Below, piece after piece: positions 49,875 through 61,028 of a stretch of 64,000 nucleotides of DNA. The stretch covers positions 1-64,000 of the forward strand of contig JAJTUP010000093.1 in assembly GCA_021399435.1 (NCBI GenBank). The letters are read 5' to 3'. Within the stretch, counting starts at the first letter, position 1. Every line of letters starts with the position of its first letter. The translations under genes and the position numbers were made by a program. Source of the DNA: Diaporthe sp. PMI_573. Its lineage: Eukaryota > Ascomycota > Sordariomycetes > Diaporthales > Diaporthaceae. The notes below the pieces were generated by a model. That model ran no database searches, was not told the origin of the DNA, and saw nothing but the letters and a program-made list of their open reading frames with translations.

Positions 49875-49969
49875 GTTAGAGCGCTGGTTTTGTTCTTCCT
49901 CAATAGTCGGTCCGGTGACGGCGGCGGCAGAGATACGCAGAGTGCGCTTGTGAGGAGCCTGAGGGCGAC

Positions 49970-51301
49970 TTACCTCAGGCTCGCTCCGTTTATCGAACTC
50001 TGGGCAGGGGAATTGCTACGTCCGCGGGCAGGCGAGCGAGGCGTAGAATGGACTGGCGAACGGAGAGGTGACCGAGAGGCAGGAGAAGAGGGGCGGAAGC
50101 CCTGCACACGGGGCGGGCGGTTGTCTGGCAAGTGGCACTGGGCGACGAAGTGATCCGACGAGCCACAACGGTAGCATTCACGGCGTTCCTTACGGCCATT
50201 ACTCCGGCGCTGAGAGCTTAGGTCCATCGGGTCGCCAGCAGGGAGAGGTGGTGCGGGTGGCCTTTGGGTAGAGGCAGCAGCAGGCTTAATTGCGGTAGCA
50301 TATGTCTTCGAGGTGGTCTGGGCAGGCGTGGAAACAGGCTTATGGCGGGAGACTTGTTGCTGGTGTTGGCGGAAACGGTTGTCCAGGGACTGAAGGTGTC
50401 GGGCATAGGGCCGGAACTCATCAGAGTCAGCGGGGTTGTGTAGGAGCATATCCTGAAGCTCGCGGGAGATCCCTTGAAACAGCAGAGGCGAGAGGGCGGT
50501 ATCCGGCATTTCCCCCTCCAGGGCGAGGCGCTGGAACTCGGCGAAATAGGTACTGAAGTCTTGGTTGCGTTGTCTCAGCTGGTACAGCTTATTCCTGGAG
50601 TTCTGAATACGGTCCGGGTCCCCAAAGGCTTCTTCCAGATACTTGAGCAGGTCCGGGTAGTCCACAAACTGGGGGACACCGTATAGGGTCTTGGGCAGGA
50701 TCAGCTCATACGCCTTTTCCGTAAGGCGTCCAGCGACATAGGTCAGGCGGGCAGTAGCGGTAGGAAAGCGGTCGGCATTGGCGGTCATCTTTGCGTAGAT
50801 CTGTTGCGTGAAGCGGCGAAGGTCGTGGCGAGATCCGTCAAATTCCTTTGGGTCAGGTAGTTTCTCGCTGAGGATGGCAGAACCGGTACTTGTGACAGGA
50901 GTAGGCAGAGTCGCTCCCGGTGCAGCATCTGCAGTTCGGTCAACACGGGGACCAGTAGGAGCGGGTTCAGTGGCAGGAGTCTGTACAGCGGGTGTGGCGG
51001 CATTCAGGAGTTGCAGTTTCTCAATTTCAAGGCGGATGACCTCCTTCTGGGCGGCATCGTACTGGTCCTTCTGGTAGCTGATCACCCCATCTCGCTTGGT
51101 CAGGTCGGAGCGCAGGGAAGCAATCGTAGCGTTACGGCTCAGGGTCTCGACCTGGGAGGAAGAGACTTCTTCCTCGAGCGTAGATGTGTACTGGTTAAGG
51201 TTGCGCAAGTACATCATCCAGTCGGAGGCATGTTCGGCAACATGATGAGCCAACTCCTCCGGGGAGTCGGTACTCAGAGGCGGCTGCGGGCGGTTCGACA
51301 T
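49970..51301 (-). CDS. gypsy gag with CCHC zinc knuckle
   Basis: From ATG 51301 the intact frame encodes about 443 residues. Order: N-terminal acidic helix, a coiled coil, a Pro/Ala/Thr linker, then the capsid-type region from KLPDPKEFDGSRHDLRRF to FQGISRELQDMLL, a basic S/T/P region, and one zinc knuckle CYRCGSSDHFVAQC (C-x2-C-x4-H-x4-C). It forms virus-like particles around element RNA in related fungal retrotransposons. A non-ATG extension of five codons is open upstream, but ATG 51301 is the sensible start. Confidence 0.88.
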   Translation of the reverse strand: MSNRPQPPLSTDSPEELAHHVAEHASDWMMYLRNLNQYTSTLEEEVSSSQVETLSRNATIASLRSDLTKRDGVISYQKDQYDAAQKEVIRLEIEKLQLLNAATPAVQTPATEPAPTGPRVDRTADAAPGATLPTPVTSTGSAILSEKLPDPKEFDGSRHDLRRFTQQIYAKMTANADRFPTATARLTYVAGRLTEKAYELILPKTLYGVPQFVDYPDLLKYLEEAFGDPDRIQNSRNKLYQLRQRNQDFSTYFAEFQRLALEGEMPDTALSPLLFQGISRELQDMLLHNPADSDEFRPYARHLQSLDNRFRQHQQQVSRHKPVSTPAQTTSKTYATAIKPAAASTQRPPAPPLPAGDPMDLSSQRRSNGRKERRECYRCGSSDHFVAQCHLPDNRPPRVQGFRPSSPASRSPLRSPVHSTPRSPARGRSNSPAQSSINGASLR

Positions 51302-51333
51302 GGTGTCGACGTCCAAGGGTGGGAGCTACGTAG

Positions 51334-51610
51334 TGTCACGATAGCAGGCAGGCGGTTCCCGGGCAGGTGGACGTCGAGCAGTCAGGATGATCAGGCAGGT
51401 CTTCTATTTACTACGTACAGGCTCTATCCTCGGTAGGCACAGGCTCTGTTGACAAGACGTAGCTCGAAGAGCTACGAAACAGCTATCAGGACAGGGTGCG
51501 GAGTTTTATCGAGCCAGCGGCTCACGTAATCAGACCCCAACCCTCTGGGTTGGGCATCCCCCATAGCCTGGTCCGCTGCGGACCGAGCGTAGGGAGCCAG
51601 GACTGTGACA
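51334..51610 (-). repeat. gypsy LTR
   Basis: The 277-bp sequence has TGTCAC/GTGACA inverted tips (TGTCACGATAGC on the plus strand at 51334, GACTGTGACA ending at 51610). It lies 32 bp from the gag start, where a 5' LTR is expected. There is no second copy in the window. Confidence 0.8.
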
Positions 51611-52379
51611 ATTACCGCCAAGATACTAGACATTTAGTAGGAGAGGGAGGCAAGAATCACTTACAGTCTACTAGATTCATACTCAGGCTTTTTATTATGT
51701 TCCATGTTATTCGTATGTGCCTAGTTAAACAATGCCCAAGATATTGTCCGTTTGAGTTGGGACTGGGGATCTAGAGAGCCTAGATGTGTCAATTATTGTT
51801 TACCGACACCGTGATGACCCTGAAAATACAAGCCTGGGGATTGGCCAAGTAGTAGAAGTCTTGCAGAAGCAAGTTTTGTCATTTTGAATTATTTTAGTCA
51901 CAGTAATTACGGCGGAGTCAACAAGTACCACCACCCGGGACTGAAGGCTTACGTGCCGTACGATCAAAAGACGAACTGTTGACAACCCCTGTCCACCGAG
52001 ATTACGAGCTAGATCACTGCCTTAGTGGGAAGACGAGACAAGAGGGCCAGGGTTGCGGCGGGAGGTGGTCGCGTGGGGGGGGGGTTCCAGTTTGACCAAC
52101 TTGTGATAACTCTGCAATGACTTTTCTTTCTCCACTCATTGTAGATGCTTAATGAAGCTACGAGAAAGCTGCAGACGCAAGCGCTTGTAAGCACGATACA
52201 AACATATTATATCACATATTCAAGATGAAGCGCACGATATCTCTGACCTACACGCATCGTGTGCTATAGTACATGTACTAAGATTTCGCTGTCTAGCTAG
52301 GTATTTCACTTATGGGCCGCAAGAGGGAGGTAACGGAAGGCGCCGTCGATGGTTCACCGAATCTCGAGTAATTATTACC
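51611..52379. other. Intergenic, no gene recognised
   Basis: This lies between the gypsy LTR and the 3' end of the monooxygenase gene. A run of G lies near 52076. No coding resemblance. Confidence 0.45.
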
Positions 52380-53801
52380 TCAGTATTCGAGACGGCGGGC
52401 GAATTCGTCTTTTGCTTGACGGATCATGCCCTCCACATCGAGGTATACAAGCTGTTCTGATCGCCCAGCCGTGTCCTCTTGCATTTTGCTCCAAAATTTT
52501 CCAATCTCAGGAACCAACCACTTGACGAGCTCTCCCTGGCGGCGGCTGCTTCGGACAAGCCACTGTGCGCGCTCTCGATGAACCGAGTCATACGCTTCGA
52601 ACGCAACGGTCAGAGCCTTTGCTTTGCTAACATTGCCGCCGCCTTTCTTCAAAGCCGCTGCAGCCTGGTCGACAACGGCTAATAGCACCGTTGCGTCCTC
52701 GATACCCATACCGGCGCCGTAGCCGAGATGAGGAGTCGACCCGTGGGCGGCATCGCCGGCGAGGGTAATGCATCCCTTGGAGAACGAAGAGAGTGGGTGG
52801 TCCAGCGTGTCAAACATGCCCCAGCGGTTGAGCTCTTCCGGGAGCAGCTTGACAAGGTCCCGCACATAAGGGCCGAACCCGGAGAACGAATCGAGTATCT
52901 CTTCTTTGCTTGCAGAAACTGTCTGTCTGTGCTCATCTGGCCAGTTGCCATTGTCTCGGACAAAGGCTGCCACGTTCAGGTACTTGTAGTCGGCGACGGG
53001 ATAGGCCATGATGTGAGCGCCGTGGCCAGAGAAGAGTATCTGGCGCTTAGAAAGCTCTCCTAGCACAGGGAAAGCGCTGTCCATGTCGACGAGGCAGCGG
53101 TATGCACTCTCGTGAGCGTAGTGAGGAATCGCGGCCGGGTTATCTTCACCAGCAACGACGTGGCGAACCCGTGATTTGATGCCATCACAACCAATAACTG
53201 ATGAGCAAGAAGATAAGTTAGCCTCATCCATGCTAAAAGTACCTGTTCTCATCTGACAGGATTAGTGTACTGTATACGTACCAGCATCGGCTTCCACAGT
53301 GGTGCCGTCGCTGAACCTGATAACCATCTTCTCGCCGTCGTCTCTTCGTGTAATTGTATCCACGCGCTTCCCCAGTTTGAGCTTATCAGACGGGACAAGT
53401 TTCACCATTTCGTTCAGCAGCTGCGCACGGTGACACATATAGTTCACAACGCCGGGCATTTCTACCACCATGTCGTACAGCTTGTCCGCTGGCCGCAGCC
53501 TGACGTCCTCTTGGGTGAAGCCATCAATGCACCGGTAGCCCGCGGTGGACGGAGTCGCTACATTGTCGACAGCCTCGACCAGTCGAGGATCCAAAAAGTT
53601 CAGGCAGGTCTTTCCGGTGTTTGAAATTGCGAGGCCGGCGCCGATTTCTTTCAGCTCTAACGCCTGCTCATAAATCGTGACGGGAATGTTCCGATACATG
53701 AGGCCAAGGGCAATGGGAAGGCCGACTAGGCCCGCGCCAACGATTGCCACGTCAAAAGGCGCCGGCCCGTCACGGATGTTGTTTGTGTGGCTGTTTTCCA
53801 T
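52380..53801 (-). CDS. FAD-dependent monooxygenase (salicylate hydroxylase-like)
   Basis: Exons 53801-53282 and 53197-52380 (minus strand) give 445 residues; the 84-bp intron has a GTACGT donor and a CATCAG acceptor. The protein is a group A flavoprotein hydroxylase: dinucleotide-binding GAGLVG at residues 22-27, the DG motif at 178-179 (IGCDGIKSRVR), and the GD motif at 321-322 (LAGDAAHGSTPHLGYGAG). Such enzymes use NAD(P)H and O2 to hydroxylate aromatic rings, often with decarboxylation. An upstream in-frame Met at 53921 would add 40 residues resembling a mitochondrial leader; I prefer the start nearer the FAD motif because related enzymes begin there. It faces away from the MFS gene, sharing a 0.57-kb divergent promoter, which suggests joint control. 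Confidence 0.92.
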
Positions 53802-54375
53802 AGTCGAAGTTGTTGGGCAGTGGCTGGGAAGGATAATCCTTTGAGGAATAGTGCTAGTGCTGCGGTATCGAGCTAAATGCTTCAGCAGGGTTGGACGGGT
53901 CGTGAGTGGCAATAAAAACAAATCAAATCTTGGTATGTTTTATTAATTGGCCTCGCTCTCAATCTATGCCGTAGATTGTCGTTTCTCGGCGCCTAAGGAC
54001 CCCGACGTGCGAACCATCGGCATCTCATATCGTCCGAATGCCACATGAACCGGATGATAATAGCACCGAGGCGAACTGGTCACCACAAATTTCTACTAAT
54101 AACTGAGGAACAGAGTTCGCGTCGCGCTCTAACACCTCGAGTCCCGGCTACTGTCAGCGTCGGCGGTGCCTCACCCCGAGACCCCGACGCTCCACTCAAA
54201 TTGCCCCATGAGACCCAAGACTTTAGGTAGCTGATTTTATACAATACGAGCGTTTTTTAAAGTCATTCGAAACAATTGTTGTCAACCCGCACGTGCCCAT
54301 ATTGGACAACGCAGGATTATCTGGCTGCTTAGAATTATCGACTTCAGATCTCCGGGAACTGGAGAGGGCCGACAA
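53802..54375. promoter_or_regulatory. Divergent promoter, monooxygenase and MFS genes
   Basis: The 574-bp spacer separates two start codons that point away from each other, so it should carry both promoters. CGG/CCG triplets (for example near 54144-54146 and 54160-54163) are potential half-sites for a Zn2Cys6 regulator such as the one encoded at 61658. No sure operator was defined. Confidence 0.5.
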
Positions 54376-56216
54376 ATGGCAGACGAAGCCAGCAAAAAGC
54401 GAACAGGGGAGAGTTCAGAGCAAGCCAGCACGATAATGAGAAAGAACTCGGACGATCCTGGGTCAGATCCTGAAGCTCAACGAGACGACGTTAGTTCCAA
54501 TTTTGCGCCTAGATTCTTGGTTAACGTCTAATACGCCTTAGGTACCAGAGAGCTCTTCAGCGGAAATCGGAGATGACCACGAACGTGACAAAAAAGCCGA
54601 GCTTTTGCCAGAGAAGCATCCGCTTAGTGAATTGGAGAAAGGGCTGGTTGGGTGGGATAGCCACGATGATCCAAGCAACCCGAGGTAAGCTTCTCCTCAT
54701 ACCAAAGCATGCATGTGTTCTGCTGGCTCAATCCAAACACAGAAATTTCACCGACACTCGGAAATGGTGCGCAATAGGCTTCATTGGCGGAATCACATTC
54801 CTGAGTAACCTCTCGTCCTCTGCGTTCGCGCCTGGAATCTCGTTTGTCAACAAAGACTTTAACAATTCTTCGCAAATTCTGGGCTCATTGTCCATCAGTA
54901 TTTTTGTTCTCGGTTATTCTGTAATCTGATATCCCCTCCCAATTCTTCTTAGATATCTATGCTAATCAGAAACCAGATCGGACCTCTCTTCCTCAGCCCA
55001 TTGAGCGAGATCTACGGCCGCCGCATTGTTCTCAATCTCTCCAACATCGTCTTCTGCGCTTTCAACTTGGGCTGTGCACTTGCCCCTAATCTCGCCGGGC
55101 TAATCGTGATGCGTCTACTGGCTGGTGTGGGAGGATCTGCTTGCCTGACACTAGGCGCTGGAATCATTAGCGACTTATTCATGGCTCAGCAGCGCGGCAG
55201 AGCTATGTCCATGTACTCTCTTGGAGTAATGTTTGGTCCTGTTATTGGCCCTATCTGCGGTGGTTTCATTGCTCAGCGCGCAGGATGGAGATGGAATTTT
55301 TGGGTATTGCTTATCGCAGGATCCATCATGACGGGCGGGATCATCATTTTCAACCGCGAGACGAACCCTGTCGTGCTTCTGGACTGGAAGACGAAACGCC
55401 TCAGAAAAGAGTTTGGCCGACCCGAGCTCCGGAACATTCTAACGTATGAGGCAGACGCGACGTCGCTCCGCCGGGGTAACGTCCTCAAACGCGGCATCGT
55501 CCGGCCGCTCAAGCTGCTCTTCACGTCACCTATCGTCTTCCTCCTCTCGCTGTACATCAGCTTTGTGTTTGGTCTCCTTTTTCTACTCTTCACTACCATC
55601 ACGCAGCTTTTCATCCAAGTCTATGGCTGGTCGCCCGAGATTTGCGGATTGGCCTACATTGGGCCGGGAATAGGGTTCTTCATCGGTATCAGCTTCGTGG
55701 CAAAAACATCTGATACCACCGTCGTCCGTCTCACGAAGAAGAACAAGGGTGTCTACGAGCCCGAGATGCGGTTACCAGCTTGTGCCTTTTTTGGTCTCCT
55801 GATACCGATCTCCCTATTCTGGTACGCTACCCGTCCCGCATTTAGCTGCACACGATCCCAGGCTAACAGTGGTCTCAAGGTACGGCTGGTCGTCCTACAA
55901 ACACGCGCACTGGATTGTTCCCATTATCGGACTTCTTCCCTTCGGAACGGGGATGATGGGTGTTTTTGCTCCCGTTCAGATATACCTCGTTGACTCGTTC
56001 CCGCAATATGCAGCTTCGGCTCTCGCTGCACTCACCTTTCTCCGTTGTCTTTTTGGAAGCATGCTTCCTCTTGCTGGTCCGAGCATGTATGCCAGCTTAG
56101 GGCTTGGATGGGGGAATTCATTGCTGGGGTTCGTGGCTGTCGCCATGATCCCTTTCCCGGCGCTTATTTACAAGTATGGGGGGTATATAAGGAAGAAATG
56201 GCCGGTGAACTTGTGA
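54376..56216 (+). CDS. MFS transporter, DHA1 drug:proton antiporter type
   Basis: Five exons: 54376-54489, 54542-54684, 54743-54920, 54977-55821 and 55880-56216 (538 residues). Introns are 52-58 bp with GT donors and AG acceptors; the third has a GCTAAT branch. An acidic cytosolic N-terminus leads to ENPxNW-like DDPSNPRNFTDTRKW. Twelve membrane helices are predicted. Family motifs include LSEIYGRR (motif A), RLLAGVGGSACLTLGAGIISDLF, GRAMSMYSLGVMFGPVIGP and GWRWNFW. This is the fungal multidrug/polyamine-like DHA1 group in the plasma membrane, exporting or importing a small organic molecule against protons. Position between two oxygenase genes suggests that it moves the pathway substrate or a toxic product. 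The exon limits agree with the expected family alignment. Confidence 0.92.
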
Positions 56217-57230
56217 GGGACGGTAGGCCCGATACGGGAGCAGGTTGCAATACGCTCACGTGTCAGTATGTATATACAACTGGTGATCAGCGTTGTCTTT
56301 CAGTGTACCGCTACCGCATCTGATGATCATATCGACAGAGCTTCTAGCATATGAATATAATCAATAGTCAACTACCTGCCTACTACTACTAACGGGTCTG
56401 TGGCTTTCTTGTCTGTTATCCTGTCTGAATTGGCCGTTCAACCACGCATAATGTACCTTTCTTCCCACTCATATCCGACATAGGTTGATCGGGTCCAGGA
56501 AGGAGCGTTTCAGATACGGGTGAGGTAGGCGTAGGACTAATTTTGTCAGCAACTTGGGTTGGGCGATTCTGTCACCCGGACTCAGCCTTACCCTATGTAT
56601 GAACAATGTGAAACTATTAAACCAATGAAATCTTTTCCAGTGTTTAATACAATCTTTTCTTCCAGTAACTTCAATAACGTTTTAGTAATATAGTACTATT
56701 GTCACATTTAGGCACTTAGAAGTACGTCTAAAAAGTACGGATGACCCAAGGAAGCACCTATAAATTAGGTGCCGAAGGCTTGCCGCCCACTGTGCCAAAC
56801 TTAGAACAATAACCTCTAGCAAAACGCTCGTACCCTCTTGCTTATGACGATCCACGGTACTTCAAAACTATGTAGAGTCAACCCAACTTCAAGCCCGTTC
56901 TTGGCGGGTTTGTAACGTCTTGTAGTATACACAGACTCCAGGATAGAGCAGGGGCCCATTACCAACAACTGAGAAGTCACGAAGTAACCTTCTTTCAGGG
57001 AAAGCCTATACACACACACACAAATCGATACACTAGCTTGAGACTCATCATCTCATCCTGTATAGCGATTTCAACCAAGACCAAAATATATATTTCGAGT
57101 TTGATGGACGACTTAGCGGAATCTTAAAATGAGCACCCCCTTTCCCGGCAGCTACAGCACCCTTTCAGGCAGCTGAATCCCACCACGCTTGAACAGATCC
57201 GGCCTCCACACTCAATCGACATCGTTTTAA

Positions 57231-57268
<38 letters not shown>

Positions 57269-57628
57269 CCGTTCCCTTTATGAAAATTCTTGCCCTCAGC
57301 AAGTGGATCAAATGACGGGCAGGACAGACGGGCTTTCGCTCGCTCTTAAAGCCCGTTTTCCTGTCTTGTACAAATACGGAACCCCGAGCACTTCACGGAT
57401 TCTCGGCATTGAAGATCATCGGCACTCCTCATGGCCGAGCACCGATTGTGAAGATGTTGCGTCGGCTTTTGTTTTTGCCCGCCGCGGCCGCACACTGGAA
57501 TCGTTATTAAATGAACCTCACAGTTTGTCCGCAATATATGGTGCTGCACTCCCAAGCGCCATACTACTCAGCGTCGACGCAAAGATATCTGAACAGAGCA
57601 TATACTGGTATTTAAATACGTCTACATC
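56217..57628. other. Intergenic with hexanucleotide repeat
   Basis: No gene recognised in this 1.4-kb spacer upstream of the P450. A TCGTGT hexamer is repeated six times at 57231-57266, and a TATTTAAATA stretch lies at 57609-57618. Confidence 0.5.
57231..57266. repeat. (TCGTGT)6 microsatellite
   Basis: Six perfect hexamers lie about 360 bp upstream of the P450 start. Useful as a length marker; an effect on promoter function is possible but not shown. Confidence 0.95.
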
Positions 57629-59417
57629 ATGCTGTCATCCATGTTGCTGCTGGCTGCCACCGCAGTTGGCATCATTGCGTTTCGTGCTCTTATTCAAGCA
57701 TACTCGTCGACGAAGCGGAACATTCCAGGCCCCTTGTTCGCCAAGTTCTCACGCTTGTGGTATTTGAATCAGATACGGAAAAGACACTTCCATTTGGAGA
57801 CACTTAAACTCCACAAGAAATATGGTAAGCATGGCAGACTTTAGCACCGCCATGCGGTGTGTACCTTTGCTCACAGTGTCTAGGCCCCCTGGTGCAGCTC
57901 GCACCAAACGAGTACAGTGTCAACGACCCCGAAGCTATCAAAACAATCTACGGACACGGAACGCACTTTACCAAGGTACGTGTCTTCCGTCCGCTTGGAG
58001 CCTACCAACACGGTCGACTTACACCATTGCAGTCTTTATGGTACTCTGCGTTCGGGGTGCCAGATCAGGCAAACCTTTTCGCGGACCACATTCCACAGAG
58101 ACACGCACAGCACCGACGCAAACTTGCTTCTATGTACTCTATGACTAATCTGATTCATTATGAGCCCGCCGCACTGGAGTGCGCAGCCCTACTCAAGGAG
58201 CGCTTCCATGAGATTGCAAAGCAGCGGACCGTAATAAACCTTCATCATTGGGTTCAATGCTTTGCCTTTGACGTCATAACTTCCATCACTGTAAGTATGC
58301 GGCTCTTCTCGTGATCCAGCTTGACGTGGTTCCTGATGTTGCTAGTGTGGTAAACGTATGGGCTTCTTAAACAACGGCGTCGACTCGCTTGGCGCCTTTA
58401 AAACTTTGGACGGCGCCCAGGCGTACAGCAGCCTGGTCGGGGTGTACCATGAGCTGCATCCTATTCTGTTTAGAACCCAGCAGTTCTTTTCGAAATTCGC
58501 GCTTAGGGGCAACGGCTTCCAGGCCATGATTGAATTTTCGGAAGAGCAGGTCAAGGAGCGGCAGGAGTCGTTGAAGCGTGTTGAGAAAAAGCCAGTCCCA
58601 AGTGATGATTTTCTCGCCAAGGTCCTAGCGAGGCATGAACAATCCCCGGAGTCTTTCACCATGGCGGACGTATTAGATGCCTGCGCCTTGAACATTATCG
58701 CTGGCAGTGACACCACTGCTATTAGCCTCACTGCCATCGTGTGGTTCTTGATAAAGAACCCTCAGACATTGAACCGGGTATGAAGCCTGTTCAACTCGAA
58801 ATTTTAGCACGAACTGACAGACAGTGTTGCAGCTGCGGGAAGAGGTGGATGCCAAGATCGCGGAAAGGGAAGGATCTGCACCCCTGTCGTTCAAAGAGAC
58901 GCAAGCGATGCCCTATCTTCAAGCTGTGATCAAGGAGGCAATAAGAATGCACTCCCCCGCGGGGCTATCGATGGGACGCATCGTCCCCACAGGTGGCGCA
59001 ACGATCGCGGGCCACTTCTTTCCCGAAGGAGTAAGTCCGAGGCAGAGCTGCACGAGTATAACAAGGCACTAACCGCTTCTATCTTAGACCGTGGTGGGCA
59101 TGAACCCATGGGCGACTCACTACGACCCTGATGTCTACGGCCCCGACAGCACGGTCTTCAGACCGGAGCGCTGGATTGGCTGCTCGCCTGAGCATTTCCA
59201 GCGAATGGAGCGCTCCTGGATGCCCTTCGGCCACGGCTCGCGCACTTGTATCGGCAAGAACATCAGTATCCTTGAGATATCAGTCTTGGTGCCTCAGTTG
59301 ATCCGTCACGTTGACTTTGAGCTCGTACATCCTGAGCAAGACTTGGTGAGCCAGAACGTCTTTCTAGTGAAACAACAGAACATCTTCTGTCGCATCAACG
59401 ATAGATTTGTACTATAA
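57629..59417 (+). CDS. Cytochrome P450, pisatin demethylase-like
   Basis: Six exons: 57629-57824, 57884-57975, 58033-58290, 58346-58777, 58833-59030 and 59088-59417 (501 residues), with introns of 55-59 bp. An N-terminal membrane anchor (residues about 3-25) leads to a proline hinge (NIPGPL). The oxygen-binding helix has AGSDTT (301-306), the ExxR pair is E361/R364 in IKEAIRMH, FRPERW follows, and the heme loop is FGHGSRTCIGKN with the thiolate Cys446. The segment from MHSPAGLSMGRIVP to EGTVVGMNPWATH closely recalls fungal pisatin demethylases and related phytoalexin- or benzoate-type P450s. It should sit in the endoplasmic reticulum and accept electrons from P450 reductase. The substrate is unknown; an aromatic ether or ring is plausible given the neighbouring flavin hydroxylase. 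Confidence 0.93.
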
Positions 59418-59531
59418 GTGGAGGAGGCGTTTTATATTATTACTAGTCTTTAAGAAATAAAGATATATGTACTAGGGGACTGGTTTTTATTTAGAAATAT
59501 AGCGCTAGTATGTGAATTAGATGCTTGTGTT

Positions 59532-59730
59532 TGTCACGGCCAGGATGAGATGCAGCATGGTAGCTGGGTCTATTGGCGCTATCGACGAAGATTCTAAGCT
59601 GAGGAGAGGAGAGAAGAGGGAGAGCGAAGCTCTGGCGGTCCCTGGCTCGCGAAGTCTTGACGCGTCTGCGGGGCTTAGGGTTAGGACCTGTGACGGCCTG
59701 AGGTGCTGCTTGACCGTGGCTGCCGTCACA
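59532..59730 (-). repeat. Solo LTR of the second family, no TSD left
   Basis: This 199-bp sequence, inverted relative to the copy at 22274-22474, begins TGTCACGGCC and ends GGCTGCCGTCACA. Much of its length is alignable, including TCTAAGCTGAGGAGAGGAG and the GGTCCCTGGCTCGCGAAGTC region. Flanking 5-bp sequences differ (GTGTT, CAATT). It lies between the convergent 3' ends of the P450 and NmrA-like genes. Confidence 0.78.
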
Positions 59731-59896
59731 CAATTCATGAGAAGTCGACAAAAGGAGAGCAAGTACTCGTACGCCATTAACACGTTAGACAAGACGTATT
59801 AGATCCAGATTGTCTGGCAGATATCCTACAAACCGATTCAAGGGTTATCCTAATTTCTTCCTATGGATAATACGAAAGAACTATGCTATGCGTCCT

Positions 59897-61028
59897 TTAC
59901 TTGAGGTCCTTGAAAGCCTCGTTCTTCTTCAAGAAATCCACCCACGCGGTCGGTTCGTCCTCCAGCACCGCAAGGCACTCTTCCAAGGGCTCATGACCAA
60001 AGTATCCCCCTTCATCAACAAGGCGCATCATCTCCAAGATCGCTTCCGCTGCCCAGTCCGGCAACCCCATAGAATCTTGAACCACCTGTAGGAACATTTC
60101 ATGCGGCATACTGAAGAAGGTAGCTGCCTTGCCAGCCTCTGGGAAGGCCTGCCTAAACCCATCCACTACTTCCTGAGGAGTCGCATACTTCGTAGCGCCT
60201 AGTACACGCTTCCCCAGCAGCTGGTCTCGCTGTCGTGCAATCGCCTTGACCCAGATTCCAGTGTTACGAACGTCGAACAAGGGAATAGGTGCGGTTTCAG
60301 GCATCGGTAGGGCGAATACCCAGGCATTTCCGGGTGGATTCTGCCTGAAAGACTGGACGAGAGAGTCCATATATATACCCGGTAGGAAGAAGGTGGCTGG
60401 AATGCCGATTTGTTTAGCGTATTCTTCAACCTCAGCCTTGCCGTCGAACTGATAGACGTGACAAAGTTTTCCCTGCGTCACTAAAGAATCTTTCATATTA
60501 GCTAACTTTCCTGTAAGCCAAATAGTGACCGGCAAATCCTCACGCTTCTTGACATTGCGCAGTGAGCTCCAGATGAATTGAGAAACAGAAGATTCCTAGC
60601 AAGGAATTAGAGTATATTCCCTACAGGATAGCAGTAGTTGGGGGAAATAACTTTCGCAGCATCGACAAGGTTTTTACCCTGCTGGATTTCAGCATCAATG
60701 CTCAGGGTCTCCCAGTAGTTGGTAACGCCAAATACTGCAGTAGCTCCAGTAAAGGCCTTCACAAGCGAAGCTTTGTCGTTCAAGTCGGCCTTCCCAGTTG
60801 GTCAGTTGATGCGGAGATGTCAATATATCCGCCATTATGAACACTTACAGCAATCACCTCCGCACCCTGTTCCTTGAGCTTCTTTGCCCTGTCTTTGGAT
60901 GGATCTCGAGTCACTGCGCGAACCGTCCACTCATGGTTCAGGAGCGGGTCGTTGAGGAAGACATCAGCAACGGCACCTCCCTGAGCGCCAGTGGCTCCAA
61001 TGATAGCGATGATTTTCTTGTCTGCCAT
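59897..61028 (-). CDS. NmrA-like NAD(P)-binding protein
   Basis: Exons 61028-60849, 60789-60652 and 60595-59897 (minus strand) give 338 residues; introns are 59 and 56 bp (donors GTAAGT and GTTATT). A Rossmann start IIGATGAQGGAVADVFL carries the G-x2-G-x2-G motif (G11, G14, G17). The atypical-SDR features of the NmrA/HSCARG/isoflavone-reductase group follow: VRAVTRDPSKDRAKKL, AVFGVTNYWE, SQFIWSSLRNVKK and ATFFLPGIYMDS. The typical catalytic Tyr-x3-Lys is not evident. Members act either as NADPH-sensing regulators or as reductases of aromatic compounds. It is divergently transcribed from the Zn2Cys6 gene, so a redox-sensing partner of that regulator or a pathway reductase are both possible. 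Confidence 0.9.

Larger units (their letters stand above)
49035..51610 (-). mobile_element. Ty3/gypsy retrotransposon, truncated, one LTR left
   Basis: Read on the minus strand: 5' LTR (51610-51334), a short leader, gag (51301-49970), then pol with protease and the first residues of reverse transcriptase, ending abruptly near 49060. Reverse transcriptase, RNase H, integrase and the 3' LTR are missing. The gag stop overlaps the pol phase, as in elements that use a frameshift between the two. Confidence 0.88.
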
